Source of the DNA: Bacteroidota bacterium
GTDB lineage: Bacteria; Bacteroidota; Bacteroidia; NS11-12g; UBA955
Assembly: GCA_025354385.1 (NCBI GenBank)
Contig: JANXMZ010000082.1
Location: 62,001 to 126,000 of the forward strand
Length of the DNA stretch: 64,000 bases
Direction: 5' to 3'
Shown here: positions 51,917-60,517 of the stretch, piece by piece
Position numbering within the stretch: the stretch's first letter is position 1
Layout: the number at the start of each line of letters is the position of its first letter
Position numbers and translations under genes: made by a program
The notes under the pieces: model-generated
The model's database searches: none
The model's input: only the letters and a program-made list of their open reading frames with translations
Told to the model about the DNA's origin: nothing

Positions 51917-53698
51917 TTACTCCCGTACCATAAAGGTAATGCCTGTTTGGATACTATAGTTAGTAAGCGATAACGGTGGTGATGCCTTGTCCAAATAACC
52001 ATAGCCACCCGCTTTATTCCTCCAAGTTTTCAAGGATAAATCTACCAAATAACGTCCCCTTACAAAGATGCCCAACCAAGGCGTTAGTGCTATTCTAAAA
52101 TCAATTCCAATGCCCGTTGAAAAAGCATTGTTAACGTATTTGTATTTTTTGATGGCAGAAAATCCCGGAACTGTTGCCGACCCAATCGAGTCATTGGTCA
52201 TCAATAATGAAAACCTCTGAAATGCAAAAATTCCAGAAATTCCAATATTGAAATGGGTACTAATACGGGGCTGATAACCAAATCCCCATTGAGTATTGTA
52301 GCCTTTCAATTTATATCTAATATTGTTTTGGGAAATGCGCTGTGAAGTATTCTGTTCAAACCTGCAAAAGCGATAAAACCCGTCGTCACAGCCAGCATAT
52401 GTGATATTGTAATTGGTAAGGATGTCATTAAATCCAGAATTTATAAATTGCATTTTCTGATTAAATTTACTGAAATCAAAATGAGATTGACCATACCCAA
52501 AATCAATCATTTCAGCCATATCATGATAGCTTTTTTTGCGATTGCCTTTCCAATCAGAGCAGGTATTATTGACTAGTATGAAAGGAAAATATTGACCAAA
52601 GAGGGAATCAGAAGGTTTTATTTTAACCAAAATATTTTCATCACTGCAGGTAATACCCGTATACTTTTTTAATACATCATTGATAGAGTCGTTTTCAAAT
52701 TCTTCCCATCTATCCGTATTGTAAAAAATGCCTATGTTTAATGTCTTACCTTTTGCAATGCCTTCATTCAATCTTTTAACAGTAGGACTAACATTGAACC
52801 AATTGCATTGAACATCTGCGGCTCTCAATCCTGTGTGGCATCGGCCAAATTCTCCGTAAAATTTTGCATTTGAATCTTGTTTAATTAAATGGGCGATATT
52901 GTTATAAATCACCCGCTCTCTGTAAATACTTTGGTGGGGCATTTGTGTGTAATTTTGCCATTTTCTGTATTCTGCCAGCGACTGAAATACCTTGTCGTAA
53001 ATCGGAAAACTATCTTTCAAATACGTCTTGAAATAAGGCTTATTGTATTCATAGCTTTTTAAAATTGTATCAATGGTTGTCATGTCCTGAAAACCGTAAT
53101 ATTCATAATCAGATTGATAACCATCATAGCCATAATATCTATCGTAATTATACCTATTTTTTGAAAAATCCGCATACGATTTAATCACTTCAATTTCGAA
53201 TTCAATCTCATTCGGAACTGGTCTATTTTTAGGCAATAGTTTGCCAAGCAATATAGGAGCGTCATCTGCAAAGCGTTCTACATCCACCCCATGTACTTGT
53301 ATTTTTTTCTCTAATGGGAGCCCATTATTAAGGGCTCTTAGTGCCTTATAAAAAGCTAAGTATGGCGTGGCTGTAGTGGCTTGTAATTCGGGATAAAAAG
53401 CAGTGTCATTGTTAATATAAGCATTTAGCATATAGCCTCGGGCATAACCTAGTTCAATAATATAGTGCTGAACGCCCGCAGTTTTGTTTAAGTAGCTGAG
53501 CATTTTTAGTTGAATATTATTGTTCTCGATCGCATAATTGTGATTCTCTCCAGTAAAAAAAATGGTATAATCTTTAGCAATACTGTCTAATTGCTCAAGC
53601 CCTTTAAATGGAGTTTTACTTACATAGTAAAGTTCAGCAGTTTGAGCTTGAAGGCATGCAGTTGTTAAAATAGATATCAAGGAGAAAATAAATTTCAT
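51917..53698 (-). CDS. Erythromycin esterase-like domain fused to an outer-membrane barrel
   Basis: A 593-residue exported protein. Signal peptide about 1-19 (ends ACLQAQ). Residues 20-400 resemble the erythromycin-esterase/EreA-type fold: FTGENHNYAIEN gives the G-E-x-x-H motif, IELGYARGYMLNAYI follows as in Ere proteins, and FYGEFGRCHTG supplies another conserved His. The last 170 residues or so are amphipathic beta strands with a barrel-like C-terminus (TGITFMVRE). If right, an Ere-type hydrolase is tethered to an outer-membrane barrel. The catalytic activity is unproven; true Ere enzymes use a similar Glu/His set. I start at the ATG of the signal peptide, not at the longer frame. Convergent with the DUF3108 gene, with two bases between stops. 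Confidence 0.65.
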   Translation of the reverse strand: MKFIFSLISILTTACLQAQTAELYYVSKTPFKGLEQLDSIAKDYTIFFTGENHNYAIENNNIQLKMLSYLNKTAGVQHYIIELGYARGYMLNAYINNDTAFYPELQATTATPYLAFYKALRALNNGLPLEKKIQVHGVDVERFADDAPILLGKLLPKNRPVPNEIEFEIEVIKSYADFSKNRYNYDRYYGYDGYQSDYEYYGFQDMTTIDTILKSYEYNKPYFKTYLKDSFPIYDKVFQSLAEYRKWQNYTQMPHQSIYRERVIYNNIAHLIKQDSNAKFYGEFGRCHTGLRAADVQCNWFNVSPTVKRLNEGIAKGKTLNIGIFYNTDRWEEFENDSINDVLKKYTGITCSDENILVKIKPSDSLFGQYFPFILVNNTCSDWKGNRKKSYHDMAEMIDFGYGQSHFDFSKFNQKMQFINSGFNDILTNYNITYAGCDDGFYRFCRFEQNTSQRISQNNIRYKLKGYNTQWGFGYQPRISTHFNIGISGIFAFQRFSLLMTNDSIGSATVPGFSAIKKYKYVNNAFSTGIGIDFRIALTPWLGIFVRGRYLVDLSLKTWRNKAGGYGYLDKASPPLSLTNYSIQTGITFMVRE

Positions 53699-53899
53699 AA
53701 AATAAAAACGCAAATTAGGGTGTTTTGTTGCATTAAGCTGTTTTGGAATAATTGTAATGTAATTGGACTTCATTGAATGATCCTTGCGACTTGTCCATTT
53801 TTAATAATAATGGTCATAATTTTTCGCTTGGAAATGTTAGGTACATGAATTTAAGTAGCGAATGTAATTTATTTAGTTTAATCTCTCCAAACTTCAATC

Positions 53900-54478
53900 C
53901 TATGTTTTTAAAGCCTGCTCTATGTTCTTATCAGGTATCACCCAAACAATCGCAATACCGATGAAAAGTAAATAGGAAATAATAGGCCAATAAAATGCAA
54001 AAGGTATGGCCACAAGGTAGGCTAATAGTGAGAGAATGCCCTTCTTTTTTTGTTTGCTAAGTGCATCTAGCAATTTAGGTTGTTGTACTAATTGTGGCAT
54101 TATGCATTGTTGTAAAATATAAAATCCAATCGAACACAATAATAAATTAACGGCATATAACGCTACTGGAATACCGCTAAAATGATTCTCGCCCATCCAG
54201 CCAGTTGAAAAAGGAATCAAGGATAAAAAGAATAACAAGCTCAAATTACCCCATATTATTTTACTATTCACATTGTGAACTAAATGCAATAAATGGTGAT
54301 GATTGCCCCAATAAATGCCGATGTAAATAAAACTTAAAAGGTAACTTATAAATACGGGAGTTAATTTTAAAAGCGCTTCGAAACTTGCTTCATGAGGTAT
54401 TTTTAACTCCAATACCATAATGGTGATTATAATGGCAAGTACGCCATCGCTAAAGGCTTCTAAGCGGTTTTTCGTCAT
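53900..54478 (-). CDS. TMEM175 family potassium channel (DUF1211)
   Basis: A 192-residue membrane protein with six hydrophobic helices. The first helix carries the family signature RLEAFSDGVLAI (RxxxFSD), followed by VLELKIP; HHHLLH lies near 75. Bacterial TMEM175 proteins are tetrameric cation channels with leak potassium conductance. An open extension of 12 residues precedes the ATG I chose, which gives the usual MTKNRLEAFSDG start. It is monocistronic. Confidence 0.9.
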   Translation of the reverse strand: MTKNRLEAFSDGVLAIIITIMVLELKIPHEASFEALLKLTPVFISYLLSFIYIGIYWGNHHHLLHLVHNVNSKIIWGNLSLLFFLSLIPFSTGWMGENHFSGIPVALYAVNLLLCSIGFYILQQCIMPQLVQQPKLLDALSKQKKKGILSLLAYLVAIPFAFYWPIISYLLFIGIAIVWVIPDKNIEQALKT

Positions 54479-54616
54479 GTAAAAGTATTTTAAATGAAGT
54501 TGTAAAAGTAGCAATAATAGTTATTTTTTTAGGATGCCACAAAGCTGTTTTTATAGGTTTAGTGTATTCTAATGCTATTAAATAAATTTTATAGCTTGCA
54601 TCATCGAATTATCAAC

Positions 54617-54635
54617 ACGAAGTATCATTAATGCC
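54617..54635. repeat. Intergenic 19-base motif, copy 2
   Basis: Partner of the motif at 42080-42098, at 17 of 19 positions. It lies about 40 bases upstream of the gltX promoter box. Confidence 0.3.
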
Positions 54636-54675
54636 ATAAAAAAGCAATTTGGAATATTAATAATTTTTTATTCTC

Positions 54676-54683
54676 TATTTTTG
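54676..54683 (+). promoter_or_regulatory. -7 box TATTTTTG of gltX
   Basis: Perfect TAnnTTTG, followed by C, seven bases before the gltX ATG; TTTG at 54648-54651 is a possible -33 element at 24 bases. Confidence 0.6.
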
Positions 54684-54690
54684 CACCTTT

Positions 54691-56226
54691 ATGTCAAAAG
54701 TAAGAGTAAGATTTGCCCCTAGCCCTACAGGTCCACTGCACATTGGGGGTGTGCGTACAGCGCTATTTAATTATTTGTTAGCTAAACAATTGGGTGGCAC
54801 CATGATTTTGAGAATTGAAGATACAGACCAAGCCCGTTTTGTGCCAGGGGCCGAAGATTATATTGTAGAAGCACTAAAATGGGTTGGTATAGCGTTCGAT
54901 GAAGGCACGCACGTAGGCGGTCCTTATGCACCCTATAGACAGAGCGATCGCAAAAATATGTATCGCCAATATGCCGATCAATTATTAGAAAGCGGCCATG
55001 CTTATTATGCTTTCGATACCACAGAAGACTTGGAAGCAATGCGCGAAAAATTAAAAGCAGGTGGAATGGCCCCTCAATACGATGCCGTGAGCAGAATGAG
55101 TATGAAAAACTCCTTAACACTTTCAGAAGATGATGTAAAACAAAAATTAGCAGATGGCGAACCTTATGTCATTCGCATCAAATTACCTCGCAAAGAAGAG
55201 GTGCGTTTTCACGATTTGATAAGAGGTTGGGTAGTGGTGCAAACCTCTGCTATGGATGATAAAGTATTGTTCAAAAGTGATGGTATGCCAACTTACCATT
55301 TAGCCAATGTGGTAGACGATTATGCGATGAAGATAAGTCACGTAATACGAGGTGAAGAATGGTTGCCTTCCGCACCATTGCATGTCATGTTGTATAAGTT
55401 TTTTGGATGGGAAGATGTGATGCCCAAATTTGCTCATTTACCATTAATATTAAAGCCAGATGGCAATGGAAAATTGAGTAAAAGAGATGGCGATCGTTTG
55501 GGTTTTCCTGTTTTTCCTTTGCAGTGGAAAGACCCTGCCACAGGTGAAATTAGCAGTGGTTATAGAGAGAAAGGTTATGAACCAGAAGGGGTGATGAATA
55601 TGTTGGCCCTGTTGGGTTGGCATACTTCGGATAACCGTGAAATATTTTCCGAAAAGGAATTAATTGAATTGTTTACCATCGAAAAAATAAGCAAGAATGG
55701 TGCGAAGTTTGATCCTGAAAAAGCAAAGTGGTTCAACCATCAACAACTCATGCTAAAATCGAATGCCGATATTGCGGCAAGTATAATGGATGAAGCTATT
55801 GCCAAAGGATATCATCCAAGTGCGGAATATTTGGAAAAAGTGGTTGGTTTAATAAAAGAAAAAGTAACCTTTAAAAATGAAATTGTAGACAAGGCATCTT
55901 ATTTCTTTAAAGCGCCAACCCAATACGATGCTCAGGTGGTAGCTAAAAAATGGAACCAACAAGCCATTCAATATTTAACAGCTTATGCAACTGCATTGGA
56001 ACAGGATTTAAATGCAGATGCAACTAAAGTTGAAGAAGTATTTAAAACAATAGGTATTAATTTAAATATCAATTCTGGAAGTGTTATGCAGCCTTTGCGT
56101 TTGTCTCTGAGTGGCGAGGGTGGTGGTCCTCCGATTTTTGAAATGTTGTGCTTAATTGGCGTACAAGAAAGTATCAACAGAATTCAAACTGCTATTAAAG
56201 AACATTGCATTAACTGCCTAAATTAA
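54691..56226 (+). CDS. gltX: Glutamyl-tRNA synthetase
   Basis: A 511-residue class I aminoacyl-tRNA synthetase. The HIGH motif appears as HIGG in RFAPSPTGPLHIGG (about 7-20) and KMSKS as KLSKR in GKLSKRDGDRLGF (about 258-270). The C-terminal anticodon-binding region is complete, with LSLSGEGGGPPIFEMLCLIG near 470-490 (quoted in part). It loads glutamate on tRNA-Glu. The length is normal for the phylum. A lipoprotein and a B12-binding protein gene follow closely. Confidence 0.97.
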   Translation: MSKVRVRFAPSPTGPLHIGGVRTALFNYLLAKQLGGTMILRIEDTDQARFVPGAEDYIVEALKWVGIAFDEGTHVGGPYAPYRQSDRKNMYRQYADQLLESGHAYYAFDTTEDLEAMREKLKAGGMAPQYDAVSRMSMKNSLTLSEDDVKQKLADGEPYVIRIKLPRKEEVRFHDLIRGWVVVQTSAMDDKVLFKSDGMPTYHLANVVDDYAMKISHVIRGEEWLPSAPLHVMLYKFFGWEDVMPKFAHLPLILKPDGNGKLSKRDGDRLGFPVFPLQWKDPATGEISSGYREKGYEPEGVMNMLALLGWHTSDNREIFSEKELIELFTIEKISKNGAKFDPEKAKWFNHQQLMLKSNADIAASIMDEAIAKGYHPSAEYLEKVVGLIKEKVTFKNEIVDKASYFFKAPTQYDAQVVAKKWNQQAIQYLTAYATALEQDLNADATKVEEVFKTIGINLNINSGSVMQPLRLSLSGEGGGPPIFEMLCLIGVQESINRIQTAIKEHCINCLN

Positions 56227-56240
56227 CGTAAAATTGTAAT

Positions 56241-56762
56241 ATGAAAAGCTTGAATTCTTTTATTTTAACGGCAACTTTATTGCTGGCAAGTAGTTGCAGG
56301 TTGAGCACATTTACAGCCCAGCCTGGTTCGCCAAGAGCCGCATTCCCTGCCGAAATGCAGGGGGATTTTATTTCAATCAATAAAAATAAAAATGGCAATG
56401 ATACTTTTATTTTGAAAATTGCAGAAACCACAACGGTTTCTAATGATAAAATATTTAGTAAACTCATGCAGTTAACAGATACAACAACACTAACGCATCT
56501 GGGAGATTTTTATTTTTTCAATGTAAGGCACGATGAAAATGGTAAAATAACTTGGTGGACCTTCCCCATCTTGGTAAAAAGCGATGCCTTGTATGTGTTT
56601 AGCTTATCGCAGGGTAAGCAACAAAAAAGAATGGAGAAGTATTTGAAAAATACTGGTTTCGCCAGCGGGGAATATGTAATGGACAATGAGCCATTTAAAA
56701 ATTACTGCGAAAAACACCTCAAAAAACGCAAAGCATTTAAACTTAAACGTATTAAAAAATAA
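56241..56762 (+). CDS. Lipoprotein of unknown function
   Basis: A 173-residue protein with a lipoprotein signal: hydrophobic helix about 7-17 and a lipobox-like LASSC with Cys19. The mature part has no motif I know; the C-terminus is very basic ([13 protein letters not shown]). It follows gltX by 14 bases, and its stop overlaps the next start codon (TAATG), so the three genes form one unit. Confidence 0.72.
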   Translation: MKSLNSFILTATLLLASSCRLSTFTAQPGSPRAAFPAEMQGDFISINKNKNGNDTFILKIAETTTVSNDKIFSKLMQLTDTTTLTHLGDFYFFNVRHDENGKITWWTFPILVKSDALYVFSLSQGKQQKRMEKYLKNTGFASGEYVMDNEPFKNYCEKHLKKRKAFKLKRIKK

Positions 56763-57178
56763 TGTCAGAATTAAACAGACCCATCAGGGTTTTAATAGCA
56801 AAAGTTGGATTGGATGGTCATGATAGAGGCGCGAAAGTAATTGCTACTGCCCTGCGCGATGCAGGTATGGAAGTGATATATACAGGGCTAAGGCAAACAC
56901 CCGAAATGGTGGTGAATGCAGCCTTGCAGGAAGATGTAGATGTTATTGGGATTAGTATTTTATCGGGCGCACACAATACCGTTTTTCCGAAGATTATTGA
57001 TAAGATGAAAGAAAAGCAATTAGACAATGTATTGTTAATTGGCGGCGGCATTATTCCCGATGATGATATGATCACTTTAAATGCACAAGGAGTAGCAAAA
57101 TTATTCCCTCCAGGAACAGATACTAGCGAGATATCTGCATACATCCGCGAGTGGGTGAGCAAGAACAGAGTTTTCTAA
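56762..57178 (+). CDS. Stand-alone cobalamin-binding domain protein (methylmalonyl-CoA mutase C-terminal type)
   Basis: A 138-residue protein equal to the C-terminal B12-binding domain of methylmalonyl-CoA mutase. The [14 protein letters not shown] segment contains the D-x-H-x-x-G motif whose His ligates cobalt; [14 protein letters not shown] and [13 protein letters not shown] give the remaining Rossmann-like contacts. It would be the small subunit of a split acyl-CoA mutase or a B12 carrier; no large subunit is encoded in the window. It overlaps the lipoprotein gene by one base. Confidence 0.9.
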   Translation: MSELNRPIRVLIAKVGLDGHDRGAKVIATALRDAGMEVIYTGLRQTPEMVVNAALQEDVDVIGISILSGAHNTVFPKIIDKMKEKQLDNVLLIGGGIIPDDDMITLNAQGVAKLFPPGTDTSEISAYIREWVSKNRVF

Positions 57179-57264
57179 ATAAGCTATTCATAACCAGTGG
57201 AGTGCTTCCTGAATAATTGAAAATAATATTAGGATTATTCGAATCAATTCGTTTATTTTGATAA

Positions 57265-57906
57265 ATGAAGTTTAGAATTTTTGTTTTAGCGATATTGTTT
57301 TTGAGTATAATAAATCGCATATATTCGCAAGAAGAGCCGAGTTTTAAAAGGCATGAAGTAGGCTTCAACGCTACGTTATTTGTTAAGCAAATTCTCAATT
57401 TTAGTTCTAATAGCATTCCATTTAGTCCTTATCAATTTACCTATAAATATTTAACAAAAAAGGGGGTTAATTTCCGTTTAGGCTCTGGAGTTTCATCTTC
57501 CAAAACAACAGAAACGGTGCCGAAATCGGATCCTAAAGTAACCAAAAATTATTCATTGCATCACCGATTGGGTATTGAAAAACAAAGTGTGATTAATAAA
57601 CATTGGAAATGTTATTATGGAGTGGATTTAACCTATGATTATTCTGATTCAAAATCTGATTTTGGAACCAGTTCCATTCGTGATATTGGCAGTGGTTTTG
57701 GTGCAGGACCGGTATTAGGCATACAATATTATATCAACGACCGTTTGAGCTTTTATACCGAAGCAAGTATGTTATATACGAATATTACAACCAAAACAGA
57801 TTCTAATAATAGTGCCAATCCACAGCAAAATCAATCCAAGAAATTACATGATATTTCGGCCAATACAATTTTGCCAACCACTTTATTTTTTGCAATAAAA
57901 TTTTAA
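57265..57906 (+). CDS. Outer-membrane beta-barrel protein, small
   Basis: A 213-residue exported protein. Signal peptide about 1-21 (ends NRIYSQ). The strands FKRHEVGFNATLFV, VNFRLGSGVSS, CYYGVDLTYDYSDS, GAGPVLGIQYYINDRLSFYTEASM (quoted in part) and the C-terminal LFFAIKF fit an eight-strand OMP b-brl type barrel. Function is unknown. A TATTTTG box ends five bases before the start codon. It begins a run with the peroxidase and the YdeI-like gene. Confidence 0.75.
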   Translation: MKFRIFVLAILFLSIINRIYSQEEPSFKRHEVGFNATLFVKQILNFSSNSIPFSPYQFTYKYLTKKGVNFRLGSGVSSSKTTETVPKSDPKVTKNYSLHHRLGIEKQSVINKHWKCYYGVDLTYDYSDSKSDFGTSSIRDIGSGFGAGPVLGIQYYINDRLSFYTEASMLYTNITTKTDSNNSANPQQNQSKKLHDISANTILPTTLFFAIKF

Positions 57907-57920
57907 AAAAGCCTTAATTT

Positions 57921-59003
57921 ATGATAAATGAAAATATTCTAAAATCGGGATTTATAATTGTTCTCATAACAATTATAACTTTTACGGCTTGTAAAAAGGA
58001 GCGCCAACAAACTGCTGTTTTGTTAACCCCTCATTTACCCGCGCAACCTTATGATTATGATATAGGAGACGACCGTATGGTAAGCATTGGTCGTATCTTA
58101 TTTTACGACAAACATTTGTCTGCTAATAATTCAATAGCCTGCGGTTCATGCCATGTGCAGGCATTTGGGTTTTCGGATGCTAGAAAATTAAGCTCAGGGG
58201 TTGCCAATAAATTAACGCATAGAAACACCCCCGGAATTACAAGTGAATCGCAGATCTTTGGGCTTTTTTGGGATGCCAGGGCCAGTGATTTCAAGGATTT
58301 GGTGTTAAGACCCATTTTAAATCATGATGAAATGGGGGTCATTGACATAGACAAATTACCTGCGAAGTTAATGGAATTAGGTTATTATGATGAGCTGTTT
58401 ACCAGGGTTTATGGCAATAGTGAAATTACGGTAAGCAAAATTCAAAGTTGCCTTTCAATGTTTCTGAATGCATTGGTAAGGCCCCATCAAACTGAATATG
58501 AACAAGGTTCGCAAGTTGGGTATAAGAATTTTGATGCTTTGGAAATGCTTGGTAAGAATATATTTTTTGAGCAAGGGAAATGCTCGCAATGTCATAATTT
58601 AAGTGGGGGTTGGTTCTCATCCGCTAATATTGGTTTAGAACTTAGTTATGCAGACCAGGGTATGGGCGAACTCTCTGGTTCAAGATTTGGAGGAGATGGT
58701 GTTTTCAGAGTTCCAAATCTCATTAATATTGCAGTGACAGCCCCTTACATGCACGATGGACGTTTTAAAACGCTTGATGAAGTTGTTGAACATTATAATT
58801 CTGGGGTTCAGGATCATCCCAACTTATCCTGGAATTTGAAGGAAACGGCCACCGATCAATTTGGAAATGAAATTGGTCAAAAACCACAAAGATTGAATTT
58901 GTCGTCTACAGAAAAAAAAGCATTGGTAGCATTCTTAAACACCTTAACCGATGAGCAATATTTAAAAGATATTAAGTACAGCAATCCTTTCATTCAACAA
59001 TAG
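57921..59003 (+). CDS. Di-haem cytochrome c peroxidase (MauG/CcpA family) lipoprotein
   Basis: A 360-residue exported haem protein. It starts with a lipoprotein-like signal (lipobox TFTAC, Cys23). Two c-type haem sites are present: CGSCH (about 73-77) and CSQCH (about 220-224). Family segments LFYDKHLSANNSIACGSCH and YMHDGRFKTLDEVVEHYN agree with MauG-type peroxidases. It would reduce hydrogen peroxide in the periplasm with electrons from a small cytochrome, or oxidise a protein substrate. It is 14 bases after the small barrel gene and three before the YdeI-like gene, so it is part of an operon. Confidence 0.92.
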   Translation: MINENILKSGFIIVLITIITFTACKKERQQTAVLLTPHLPAQPYDYDIGDDRMVSIGRILFYDKHLSANNSIACGSCHVQAFGFSDARKLSSGVANKLTHRNTPGITSESQIFGLFWDARASDFKDLVLRPILNHDEMGVIDIDKLPAKLMELGYYDELFTRVYGNSEITVSKIQSCLSMFLNALVRPHQTEYEQGSQVGYKNFDALEMLGKNIFFEQGKCSQCHNLSGGWFSSANIGLELSYADQGMGELSGSRFGGDGVFRVPNLINIAVTAPYMHDGRFKTLDEVVEHYNSGVQDHPNLSWNLKETATDQFGNEIGQKPQRLNLSSTEKKALVAFLNTLTDEQYLKDIKYSNPFIQQ

Positions 59004-59006
59004 GGC

Positions 59007-59510
59007 GTGCAAGACCATATAGAATTTAAAACAACTATTGGTATTTTAACTCATTTGGTGGGCATGCGATATTTGCACATACCCGGCAGTATTGTGTTAG
59101 CCTTGGGTGGTAAATTTGCCTTGCGTTTAATCTGCACTGTCAATGGTCAACTTAGTTTTCAATGTGGTTTGGTCTCATTGGGCAATGGCGATGCGTACAT
59201 CAGTATTAATCAAAAACGCATGAAACAATTGGGCTTGGAAATTGGCGATACAGTTGATTTAAAATTAGAAAAGGATAATAGCGAATATGGGATTGAAGTG
59301 CCGGAGGAATTAACAGAATTGTTTGCCCAAGATAAAGAAGGGTTCGAGCGTTTTAAAGCTTTGCCAGCAGGTAAGCAACGTTATATTTTAAATTATGTAT
59401 CGATGGTAAAGGATACTCAAAAAAGAATTGATAGGTCGGTATTGCTCATCACCAATCTTAAAAAATGCAAGCCCGGTAAGGAATCTTTTAGGGAAATGTT
59501 GGGAAAATAA
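59007..59510 (+). CDS. DUF1905 / YdeI-OmpD-associated family protein
   Basis: A 167-residue cytosolic protein. The N-terminal half is DUF1905 (FKTTIGILTHLVGMRYLHIP ... YISINQKRMKQLGLEIGDTVDL, quoted in part), and the C-terminal 60 residues are the YdeI/bacteriocin-protection domain (LPAGKQRYILNYV). The biochemical role is unknown. The start is GTG, three bases after the peroxidase stop; the first in-frame ATG would destroy DUF1905. Convergent with the radical SAM gene. Confidence 0.85.
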   Translation: MQDHIEFKTTIGILTHLVGMRYLHIPGSIVLALGGKFALRLICTVNGQLSFQCGLVSLGNGDAYISINQKRMKQLGLEIGDTVDLKLEKDNSEYGIEVPEELTELFAQDKEGFERFKALPAGKQRYILNYVSMVKDTQKRIDRSVLLITNLKKCKPGKESFREMLGK

Positions 59511-59515
59511 TTTTT

Positions 59516-60517
59516 TTAAATCATCTCTTTCCAAGTTCCTTTTTCCCAATTGTATTTTAAAGTCGATGGCAGAGCAGCCATCCAGTAAGAGCTCAGCTCG
59601 GTGGCAAAACTGGGTTGCATATAGCAGTTCACCGTGCAGCCTTCGCACTTATCATGCCTGCCTTCCAAAGCCACTAAGCGCTGTACTTTTTTGCTGTTCC
59701 ACAAGTCGTATAAATTATTCTCAATGGGCAATGCATCTAAGCCCAAATGATAACAAGGTAATAAAAGTTTATTCTCCGGCGAAATAACAATAGTCGTGCT
59801 GGCGGCATTGCAAACAGGTGTTGATGTATGATTGCCCCCTTGCTTGCGCAATTCCATAAATCCATTGTTCAGATACACCAATTTCTTTTTGCTCCAATCG
59901 CTCAGTTGTTGCAGTTTTGCTAAAGGTAATTCACTGCCAACCCCATTGTACTCGAATACAGGATTTAAAATTAACATGAGATTATTTGGTAAACTAAGTT
60001 GACTATATACCGTCTCAATCTGATGCATGTTTTCTTCAAAAACAGTAAAAATAATGTCAGGTCTTTCGCCTAGCGCTTTGGCAATTTTTAGAGAATCTAT
60101 AAATTTATCGAACAATTCTACACCCCTACTTTTATTATGCTCCTCCGCATTGGGCGAGTCGAGGCTAAAGTGCAACATATCTACCAGGCCTTTTAATTTA
60201 TTCGCCATTTTTGGGTATAGCAAGGTATTGGTGGTAACAGTAGTAATAAAACCCAATTGCTTGGCCATTTTTAATAACTCGGGTAGCTCTCTGTGCAACA
60301 GTGGTTCGCCTCCCGTAAAGTCAATCACATTGACACCCAAACGCTTTAAGTTTTTTAAATTGCTTTCAGCATTTTCTAAAGTTACATAGGGCGATGGCCG
60401 CTCCCATATATCACAAAAACTGCATTTGGCATTGCAGCGATAAGTGATGTAATAATTGCATAAAACCGGATGCTTTACCAGTTTTAATAATTCATTTTTG
60501 CGTAAAAATTCAAGCAT
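59516..60517 (-). CDS. Radical SAM protein with SPASM-type C-terminus
   Basis: A 333-residue iron-sulfur enzyme. The radical-SAM cluster motif is CNAKCSFC (C-x3-C-x2-C, about 28-35) and FTGGEPLLH binds S-adenosylmethionine. The C-terminal cysteines (CNAAS, LPCYH, CEGCTVNC) fit a SPASM domain holding extra iron-sulfur clusters. SPASM enzymes often modify peptides, but no precursor peptide gene is near; the substrate is unknown. The start overlaps the upstream VWA gene stop (TAATG), and AAGGAGGT lies just before it, a rare strong Shine-Dalgarno sequence in this window, so translational reinitiation is likely. Confidence 0.9.
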   Translation of the reverse strand: MLEFLRKNELLKLVKHPVLCNYYITYRCNAKCSFCDIWERPSPYVTLENAESNLKNLKRLGVNVIDFTGGEPLLHRELPELLKMAKQLGFITTVTTNTLLYPKMANKLKGLVDMLHFSLDSPNAEEHNKSRGVELFDKFIDSLKIAKALGERPDIIFTVFEENMHQIETVYSQLSLPNNLMLILNPVFEYNGVGSELPLAKLQQLSDWSKKKLVYLNNGFMELRKQGGNHTSTPVCNAASTTIVISPENKLLLPCYHLGLDALPIENNLYDLWNSKKVQRLVALEGRHDKCEGCTVNCYMQPSFATELSSYWMAALPSTLKYNWEKGTWKEMI

